From an uncultured Gemmobacter sp. (lineage in GTDB: Bacteria > Pseudomonadota > Alphaproteobacteria > Rhodobacterales > Rhodobacteraceae): 7,624 nt of DNA. A program made the position numbers and the translations under genes. Below, in pieces: positions 1 to 4,753 of the stretch (within the stretch, counting starts at the first letter, position 1; the number at the start of each line of letters is the position of its first letter). Location of the stretch: the NCBI GenBank assembly GCA_937983495.1, contig CALKAA010000202.1, forward strand, positions 1 through 7,624, written 5' to 3'. A model generated the notes under the pieces. It was not told the origin of the DNA. It was given only the letters and a program-made list of their open reading frames with translations, and searched no databases.

Positions 1-381
1 GCCGACCGCCGCGCGCTGCATCTGGCCGATCTGGCCGATTGCCTGCCGTTGCTGGACAGCCCGATCAGCGAGACCGGCGCCAATCTTTCGGGCGGGATGC
101 GGCAGCGCGTGGCGCTGGCCCGCGCCTTCCTGCACCCGGCGCCGGTGGTGATCTTTGACGAAGCCTTTTCCGAGATCGACGAGGCCGCGACCCTGCGCAT
201 ACTCGGGGCCATTGCAGCGGAGATGTCGGGCCGCAGTCGCATTTTCATCGCGCATTCCGGCCCGGTCCGACAGCAGGCTTTCGATCAGCGAATCACGCTT
301 TCCTCTGCCAATCCCATCCGGCGGATGTCTCGCGGCGGCGCACCATACCAGCGCGAGAAGGCCCGCGAAAACGCAGTTTGA
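1..381 (+). CDS. ABC transporter ATP-binding protein, probably exporter-type (3' part only)
   Basis: The reading frame is open from the first base, so the gene enters from the left; 126 residues are visible. ABC nucleotide-binding landmarks (visible-residue numbering) are the signature LSGGMRQRVALARA at 29-42, Walker B VVIFDE at 49-54, an unusual D-loop SEID at 57-60 where most family members have SALD, and the switch histidine in FIAHS at 85. Walker A and the Q-loop lie outside the window. The run before the signature (LLDSPISETGANLSGG) resembles exporter-type domains, often fused to a membrane domain, so efflux at the inner membrane is the best guess; the cargo is unknown. After FDQRITL (94-100) the usual conserved exporter tail (a G-hydrophobic-E-x-G stretch) is absent. 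The last ~26 residues are read antisense to the AraC gene and look non-conserved. The C-terminus may therefore be truncated or rearranged. The ATPase assignment is firm; the subtype is inferred. Confidence 0.85.
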   Translation, partial: ADRRALHLADLADCLPLLDSPISETGANLSGGMRQRVALARAFLHPAPVVIFDEAFSEIDEAATLRILGAIAAEMSGRSRIFIAHSGPVRQQAFDQRITLSSANPIRRMSRGGAPYQREKARENAV

Positions 382-1277
382 TCGGAATAGCCCAAGAGCA
401 TGGCGATCTCGTGAAACTGGCGGTTGCTGCGGACCAACAGCGCAAAGCCCTCGATCCGGCGGCATTCCTCCAGAATATCATGGAACGACCGGGCCTCCGC
501 CGCCAGCGCCCGGCGCAGCGAGCGTTCCGACATGCCAAGATGCGCGGCCACCGCCTGCTGGTTGACCGGATGCCGCCCGATCTGGCGCAGGATCGTCTCT
601 TGCACACGATGCGAAACCGGGGCTTGTCGGCGCAGATCGGCCATGCCGCTTTCTACGGCCCGCCACCAGATCGCCCCCAGCCGGGGGTCTTCGGCACCGT
701 CATGGCGAGTATTGCCCAGCACCCCTGCTGCAAGGGTGATGCGGTTTTCCTCCTGCCCGAAGCGCGGAGCCTGGCCCAGATATTGCGCCATTTCGCGCAG
801 GTCGCGATCAGCCTCATGTTCGAAAGACAAGCCCAGCACCGCCTCGCGTGCCACACCATAGCGGCCACAAATACCCCGGATCAGCCCCAGGGTCAGTTCG
901 GCATCGGCGCGGCGCGGCCAGATGCGTGGGTCAAGAACCCGGTAACTGATATGGGCAAGGCCCTCCTCCACCTCCACCGAGAGCGCGCTGTTCGATTGCA
1001 GCACCGGAAAACCGCGCGCCAAGGTGCGCAGCGCCTCGCCCAGTGTGCGGCGATGACTGACAGCCTCGCCCAGAACGCCCAGGCTGGGAAGCGTGACACC
1101 CTCGCCCGAGCGCCAGACGTGCAGGCAATCCCTGCTGTCGCGCCGCTCGGTTTCAAGGCGACTGACAAAGGTTTCAAGCGGCACATGGCCGGGGCTGCCG
1201 GGCGTGGCATTGGCAGGCTCGGCTTCCGGGCCGAGTAACATCGACACGACGGCTCCGCGAATCCATGACGTTTGCAT
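285..1277 (-). CDS. AraC-family transcriptional regulator (Arabinose_bd-type N-domain + HTH_18)
   Basis: A 330-residue DNA-binding regulator. Residues ~15-210 look like the ligand-sensing domain of the OruR/VirS-type subgroup (PF12625-like). The C-terminal ~100 residues hold the two AraC helix-turn-helix units: VNQQAVAAHLGMSERSLRRA at 238-257, and the second around 287-319, with LLGYSDQTAFSRAFSRW at 294-310 and GAPPRDIR at 312-319 matching the family signature. The ATG at 1277 was chosen because a weak GGGAA lies about 8 nt upstream; an in-frame ATG at 1241 (residue 13) is a plausible alternative, and residues 1-12 are not obviously conserved. It is divergent from the aldehyde dehydrogenase operon across a 325-bp control region, so it probably activates that operon in response to the substrate or a derivative. 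A parallel is mycobacterial VirS, the same domain type, divergent from the mymA operon that ends in an acyl-CoA synthetase. The 3' end overlaps the ABC gene by 97 bp. The effector is unknown. Confidence 0.93.
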   Translation of the reverse strand: MQTSWIRGAVVSMLLGPEAEPANATPGSPGHVPLETFVSRLETERRDSRDCLHVWRSGEGVTLPSLGVLGEAVSHRRTLGEALRTLARGFPVLQSNSALSVEVEEGLAHISYRVLDPRIWPRRADAELTLGLIRGICGRYGVAREAVLGLSFEHEADRDLREMAQYLGQAPRFGQEENRITLAAGVLGNTRHDGAEDPRLGAIWWRAVESGMADLRRQAPVSHRVQETILRQIGRHPVNQQAVAAHLGMSERSLRRALAAEARSFHDILEECRRIEGFALLVRSNRQFHEIAMLLGYSDQTAFSRAFSRWYGAPPRDIRRMGLAEESVIR

Positions 1278-1384
1278 GGGTTTTCCCGTGGCTTGGGCCG
1301 TGGCTGCGCTTTTGCGCTTTTTTCACCGCGGCGATACTTCCCTTGCGACAAAGTGTAACATGGCTTGGCGTGAAACCGCATCCC

Positions 1385-1412
1385 GCAGCGCATTTTGCGC
1401 GACAGGCGCTGC
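1385..1412. repeat. 7-bp perfect inverted repeat (GCAGCGC / GCGCTGC)
   Basis: The arms are 1385-1391 and 1406-1412 with a 14-base spacer; TTTTG follows the right arm. The left arm is also part of an alternative, tighter dyad GCGCA-TTT-TGCGC (1388-1400), so the two structures exclude each other. It could be a protein-binding site or a weak hairpin. The stem is short and the T run only four bases, so a terminator call is not justified. A 7-bp match of this kind could arise by chance in GC-rich DNA. Confidence 0.3.
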
Positions 1413-1483
1413 TTTTGTCGAAATTCCGTTACATTCCCGAGGGTTTTGCCGGTTTTTCCGGCGCGCGTGCCATGGGCGCGGAT

Positions 1484-1489
1484 TTGACA
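1484..1489 (+). promoter_or_regulatory. TTGACA, candidate -35 element for the aldehyde dehydrogenase operon
   Basis: An exact match to the sigma-70 -35 hexamer lies 113 bases before the dehydrogenase ATG on the correct strand. At the expected 16-18 base spacing there is only GC-rich sequence (around CCCGCA), not a -10 box, so a promoter cannot be confirmed. A second near-consensus hexamer, TTGGCA at 1541-1546, overlaps the right copy of the tandem repeat and also lacks a clear -10. Confidence 0.3.
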
Positions 1490-1494
1490 TTTAC

Positions 1495-1545
1495 GGCCAG
1501 AATTGGCCCGCAGCCTGGCCCGGCGCTGGACTGGCCGGAATTGGC
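1495..1545 (+). promoter_or_regulatory. Tandem imperfect repeat GGCCRGAATTGGC, candidate AraC-family operator
   Basis: GGCCAGAATTGGC (1495-1507) recurs as GGCCGGAATTGGC (1533-1545), 12 of 13 bases identical, in the same orientation, 38 bp start to start. CGCAGCC also follows each copy, at 1509-1515 and 1552-1558. AraC-family proteins commonly bind direct repeats next to or overlapping the -35 region of the gene they control, and this pair lies just upstream of the dehydrogenase start and beside the divergent regulator gene. The right copy overlaps a TTGGCA hexamer (1541-1546), as expected for an activator contacting RNA polymerase. The repeat is seen directly; operator function is inferred. 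Confidence 0.45.
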
Positions 1546-1589
1546 AAGAATCGCAGCCCCCCGATCCTGATGATCCGACGAACATCCTT

Positions 1590-1596
1590 GGGAGGG
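1590..1596 (+). promoter_or_regulatory. Ribosome binding site deciding the aldehyde dehydrogenase start
   Basis: GGGAGGG lies 6 bases before the ATG at 1603. It is the only strong Shine-Dalgarno sequence near the N-terminus of the conserved protein, so it selects 1603 over upstream in-frame starts as far back as 1093, which would add 170 residues with no family resemblance and begin inside the AraC gene. Confidence 0.85.
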
Positions 1597-1602
1597 TTTC
1601 GG

Positions 1603-3006
1603 ATGACACATTACAGGTTGTTGATCGGCGGCAAACTGGTGGAGGGCGACAGCACGATGGCGGTGGTGAATCCCGCCACCGAGGAGGTGCTGGCGCAGGC
1701 CCCCCGCGCCTCGGAGGCGCAGCTGGAACAGGCAGTGGCTGCGGCCAAGGTGGCGTTTCCGGCCTGGGCCGCGCGCCCGATTGCCGAGCGGCGGGCGATG
1801 ATCCTGACGGTGGCAGACCGGCTGGAGGCGCGGGTGGAGGAGTTCGCGCGTCTGCTGACACAGGAACAGGGCAAGCCCCTGCCCGAAGCCACCGCCGAGA
1901 TCGTCTATACCTGCGCCTTCATCCGCCATCTGGCGAGCTATGACCTGCCGGTGAAGGTAATCGAGGATAGCGAGATCCGGCTGGTGCAACAATTCCGCCG
2001 ACCGCTGGGTGTGGTGGGCGCGATCATCCCGTGGAACTTCCCGGTGCTGATCGTGGCCTTCAAGCTGCCTTTGGCGCTGCTGGCCGGTAATACGGTGGTG
2101 CTGAAACCCGCCCCGACCACCCCGCTGACCACGCTGCGTCTCGGTGAGATCATGGCCGAGGTGTTGCCTGCCGGGGTGGTGAACATCATCACCGATCAGA
2201 ACGATCTGGGCGCGCGGCTGACCAGCCACCCCGACATCGCCAAGATCAGCTTTACCGGATCGTCGGCCACCGGGCAGAAGGTGATGGCGGCGGCGGCGGG
2301 CACGATCAAGCGGCTGACGCTGGAACTGGGCGGCAATGATGCGGCCATCGTGCTGCCGGGGGCCGATCCGGCCAAGGTGGCACCGGGCCTGTTTGCGGGT
2401 GCTTTCCTCAATGCCGGGCAGGTCTGTCTCGCAATCAAGCGCGCCTATGTGCACGAGTCGATCTATGAGGAGGTCTGCGCCCGTCTGGCCGAGTTGGCCG
2501 ATCAGGCGGTGCTGGGCGATGGGTTGGAACAGGGCGTGACCATCGGCCCCGTGCAGAACCGCATGCAATTCGACAAGCTGAAGGGGTTTCTCGATGCCGC
2601 ACGGGCCGAGGGACGTATCATCGCAGGCGGCACGGTGGAAGATCGGCCCGGCTTTTTCATCCGCCCGACCATCGTGGCCGATGTCGAAGATGGCGCGCGC
2701 ATCGTGGACGAGGAACAGTTCGGCCCCATCCTGCCGGTGATCCGCTTTGACGATGTGGAGGCGGCGCTGGCGCGGGCCAATAGCTCGGTCTGGGGATTGG
2801 GCGGCTCGGTCTGGGGCGAAGACCGCGAGGCCAATCGCCGGGTGGCGGAGCGGATGGAGAGCGGCTCGGTCTGGATCAACAAGCACCTCGATTTCGGCCC
2901 GAACATCCCCTTTGGCGGGGCCAAGCAATCGGGGCTGGGGGTGGAATTCGCCGAAGAGGGTTTGGCCGAATTCACCCAGATCCGCATCCTGAACGAAGCC
3001 CGCTGA
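1603..3006 (+). CDS. NAD(P)-dependent aldehyde dehydrogenase
   Basis: 467 residues, full length for a soluble cytoplasmic ALDH that oxidises an aldehyde to its carboxylate. Visible family features are PWNFP at 143-147 (oxyanion Asn145), cofactor-site LKPA with Lys168, the Rossmann motif FTGSSATG at 217-224, the general base Glu241 in LELGGND, the nucleophile Cys275 in NAGQVCLAIKR, and EQFGP at 371-375. After Lys168 the sequence is PAP, not PAE or PSE; many NAD-preferring ALDHs have Glu there to hold the adenine ribose, so cofactor preference is open. GQVC-x-AIKR resembles the subgroup named after Streptomyces AldA rather than betaine or succinate-semialdehyde dehydrogenases, but the substrate is not readable. 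As first gene of the operon it probably feeds its acid product to the two ligases downstream. The start is set by the GGGAGGG site. All catalytic residues are intact. Confidence 0.95.
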   Translation: MTHYRLLIGGKLVEGDSTMAVVNPATEEVLAQAPRASEAQLEQAVAAAKVAFPAWAARPIAERRAMILTVADRLEARVEEFARLLTQEQGKPLPEATAEIVYTCAFIRHLASYDLPVKVIEDSEIRLVQQFRRPLGVVGAIIPWNFPVLIVAFKLPLALLAGNTVVLKPAPTTPLTTLRLGEIMAEVLPAGVVNIITDQNDLGARLTSHPDIAKISFTGSSATGQKVMAAAAGTIKRLTLELGGNDAAIVLPGADPAKVAPGLFAGAFLNAGQVCLAIKRAYVHESIYEEVCARLAELADQAVLGDGLEQGVTIGPVQNRMQFDKLKGFLDAARAEGRIIAGGTVEDRPGFFIRPTIVADVEDGARIVDEEQFGPILPVIRFDDVEAALARANSSVWGLGGSVWGEDREANRRVAERMESGSVWINKHLDFGPNIPFGGAKQSGLGVEFAEEGLAEFTQIRILNEAR

Positions 3007-3013
3007 GGCCGTG

Positions 3014-3039
3014 GGGCAGGCCGGAGGAGCGGCCTGCCC
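3014..3039 (+). promoter_or_regulatory. Intercistronic hairpin between the dehydrogenase and first acyl-CoA synthetase genes
   Basis: Perfect 10-bp GC-rich stem: GGGCAGGCCG (3014-3023) pairs with CGGCCTGCCC (3030-3039) around the 6-base loop GAGGAG (3024-3029). It begins 8 bases after the dehydrogenase stop and ends 19 bases before the next ATG. No T run follows, so a rho-independent terminator is unlikely. It could protect the upstream message from 3' exonucleases or set the ratio of dehydrogenase to ligase, as intercistronic stem-loops do in the puf operon of Rhodobacter. The structure is clear; the role is inferred. Confidence 0.6.
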
Positions 3040-3044
3040 TCATG

Positions 3045-3053
3045 AGGGAGGAG
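3045..3053 (+). promoter_or_regulatory. Ribosome binding site of the first acyl-CoA synthetase
   Basis: AGGGAGGAG ends 5 bases before the ATG at 3059, selecting that codon over the in-frame GTG at 3011, which lies at the foot of the hairpin. Its GGAGGAGC (3047-3054) is an exact copy of 3023-3030, which lies in the loop and closing pair of that hairpin. The left part of the site also belongs to a perfect 12-bp palindrome, CCCTCATGAGGG (3037-3048), that shares bases with the 3' arm of the hairpin. Confidence 0.8.
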
Positions 3054-3058
3054 CCATC

Positions 3059-4753
3059 ATGACCCATTCTTACCGCCCCGAGGCCGGGGCGGCCCTTGTG
3101 CGTGGGCCAAAGGCCACGCCGCTTCTGGAAGCCACCATCCCGGCTTTGCTGGCGCGCTGTGTCGCGGCACGGCCAGGGGCCGAGGCGGCGGTGTTTCGTG
3201 CCACTGGGCTTCGACTGAGCTGGACCGAATTTGCAAACCGGGTGGACCGGCTCGCCACCGGATTTCTGCATCTGGGGATCACGCGCGGTGATCGCGTCGG
3301 CATCTGGGCGCCCAACCGGCTGGAATGGGTGCTGACCCAATTTGCCACCGCGCGCATCGGGGCCATTCTGGTGAATGTGAACCCCGCCTATCGCAAATCC
3401 GAGGTGGAATATGCCCTGCGCCATGTCGGCGTGCGGGCGCTGGTGGTGGCGGAACGCTTCAAGACCTCGGATTACCTCGGCATGCTGGCGGAATTGCTGC
3501 CTGAGCTGGCCGATTGCGCGCCCGGCCAATTGGCGGCGGCGCGGCTGCCCGATCTGCGCATGGTCATTCGCATGGGAGAGGGGCACACGCCCGGCATGTT
3601 GACCTTTGACGCGCTGGCCGCCACCCCCGCCGACCCGGCGCAGCTTGACGCGATCACGGCGCGGCTGCGCCCCGAGGATGCGATCAATATCCAATTCACC
3701 TCGGGCACCACCGGATTGCCCAAGGGCGCCACGCTGAGTCACCGCAATATCGTGAACAACGCCCAATGTGTGACGGATCGCATGCGGCTGACCGATGCCG
3801 ACCGGCTGTGCATCCCGGTGCCGCTTTACCATTGCTTTGGCATGGTGATGGGGGTTCTGGGCTGCGTCAGCCAGGGTGCCACCATGGTCTTCCCCGGCGA
3901 GGGGTTTGAGCCTGCGGCGACCCTCGCCACCGTGGCCGAGGAACGCTGCACCGCACTTTATGGCGTGCCCACCATGTTCTCCGCCATGCTGGCCTGCGAG
4001 GGTTTTGCGGGCTTCACCCTTTCCAGCCTGCGCACGGGGATCATGGCAGGCTCGCCCTGCCCGATCGAGGTGATGAAGCGGGTGCAGGCCGAAATGCACA
4101 TGACCGAGGTGACCATCGCCTATGGCATGACCGAAACCTCGCCCGTGTCCTTTCAGTCTTTCACCGATGATCCGCTGGAAAAGCGGGTTTCGACCGTGGG
4201 CCGCATCCATCCGCATCTGGAGGTGAAGCTGGTGGATGTGACCGGCGCGACTGTGGCGCCCGGCGAAATTGGCGAGCTGTGCACGCGCGGCTATTCGGTG
4301 ATGAAGGGCTATTGGGGCGAGCCGGCCAAGACGGCCGAGGCGATTGATGCCGAGGGCTGGATGCGGACCGGCGATCTGGCGGTGATCGACAGAGATGGCT
4401 ATTGCAGCATCGTGGGCCGGGTGAAGGATATGCTGATCCGCGGCGGCGAGAACATCTACCCGCGCGAGATCGAGGAATTTCTGTATCGCCACCCCCATAT
4501 CCGCGAGGTGCAGGTGGTGGGCATCCCCGATCCGCATTTCGGCGAAGAAATCTGCGCCTGTATCCTGACCGATGACCCTGGCCTGACGGCGGAGGATGTG
4601 CGCGCCTTCTGCCGGGGCGAGATTGCCCATTACAAGGTGCCACGCCATGTGGCCTTTCTTGATGCTTTCCCGATGACGGTGACGGGCAAGGTGCAGAAAT
4701 TCATCCTGCGCGAGACGATGATCGCGCGCCTTGCCGAAAGGGCCGATGCATGA
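3059..4753 (+). CDS. AMP-forming acyl-CoA synthetase, ACSF2-like (medium-chain type)
   Basis: 564 residues of the ANL superfamily: activates a carboxylic acid with ATP to an acyl-adenylate, then transfers it to CoA. Motifs: phosphate loop FTSGTTGLPKGATLSH at 213-228, PLYHCFGMVMG at 255-265, YGMTETSP at 355-362, TGDL at 437-440, hinge GRVKDMLIRGGENIYP at 453-468, and the adenylation lysine Lys544 in VTGKVQKF. LYGVPTMF, AGSPCP, MTETSPVSF and GEEICACI match the ACSF2/FadD-like group acting on medium-chain or branched acids rather than long-chain FadD or acetyl-CoA synthetase. No signal peptide or membrane segment is seen, so it is cytoplasmic. It lies 52 bases after the dehydrogenase gene and overlaps the next gene by 4 bases (ATGA), so it is cotranscribed and probably activates the acid made by the dehydrogenase. 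The exact substrate cannot be told; some relatives in marine Rhodobacteraceae act on methylthiopropionate. Confidence 0.93.
   Translation: MTHSYRPEAGAALVRGPKATPLLEATIPALLARCVAARPGAEAAVFRATGLRLSWTEFANRVDRLATGFLHLGITRGDRVGIWAPNRLEWVLTQFATARIGAILVNVNPAYRKSEVEYALRHVGVRALVVAERFKTSDYLGMLAELLPELADCAPGQLAAARLPDLRMVIRMGEGHTPGMLTFDALAATPADPAQLDAITARLRPEDAINIQFTSGTTGLPKGATLSHRNIVNNAQCVTDRMRLTDADRLCIPVPLYHCFGMVMGVLGCVSQGATMVFPGEGFEPAATLATVAEERCTALYGVPTMFSAMLACEGFAGFTLSSLRTGIMAGSPCPIEVMKRVQAEMHMTEVTIAYGMTETSPVSFQSFTDDPLEKRVSTVGRIHPHLEVKLVDVTGATVAPGEIGELCTRGYSVMKGYWGEPAKTAEAIDAEGWMRTGDLAVIDRDGYCSIVGRVKDMLIRGGENIYPREIEEFLYRHPHIREVQVVGIPDPHFGEEICACILTDDPGLTAEDVRAFCRGEIAHYKVPRHVAFLDAFPMTVTGKVQKFILRETMIARLAERADA

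Larger units (their letters stand above)
1278..1602. promoter_or_regulatory. Divergent intergenic control region between the AraC gene and the aldehyde dehydrogenase operon
   Basis: This 325-bp gap must hold the promoters of both divergent genes. It contains short T-rich stretches (1310-1323, 1393-1396, 1413-1416) unlike the flanking GC-rich coding sequence. Visible elements are a perfect TTGACA at 1484-1489, a tandem imperfect 13-bp repeat at 1495-1507 and 1533-1545, a 7-bp inverted repeat at 1385-1391/1406-1412, and two GCGC dyads around TTTT (1306-1317) and ATTTT (1388-1400). No convincing -10 box sits at the right distance from any -35 candidate on either strand, which would fit an activator-dependent promoter. 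Open frames crossing the region look like chance: none has a good ribosome binding site or a recognisable protein. Confidence 0.7.

Noticed and set aside
378..1238. Plus-strand open frame of 286 codons opposite the AraC gene
   Set aside because: It mirrors the AraC coding frame and shows no motif, whereas the minus-strand protein has a full double helix-turn-helix.
1289..1368. Direct repeat TGGCTTGG at 1289-1296 and 1361-1368
   Set aside because: An 8-base match within about 300 bp is expected by chance and neither copy sits at a recognisable promoter position.
1530..1546. Sigma-54 promoter from TGGC...TTGGC before the dehydrogenase
   Set aside because: The spacing between the GG and GC elements is one base short and the flanking bases do not match the consensus.
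1265..1570. Possible 101-residue protein with a hydrophobic start in the divergent region
   Set aside because: It begins inside the AraC gene, lacks a ribosome site, and its hydrophobic part looks like a by-product of T-rich control DNA.
1093..1602. N-terminal extension of the aldehyde dehydrogenase frame
   Set aside because: It runs through AraC coding sequence and the intergenic region, has no family resemblance, and the GGGAGGG site fixes the start at 1603.
2972..4648. Long minus-strand open frame (558 codons) opposite the first acyl-CoA synthetase, with similar ones at 1429-2928 and 4630-5817
   Set aside because: The translations are His/Arg/Gly-rich without recognisable domains and lie antisense to well-conserved enzymes; long antisense frames are expected in GC-rich coding DNA.
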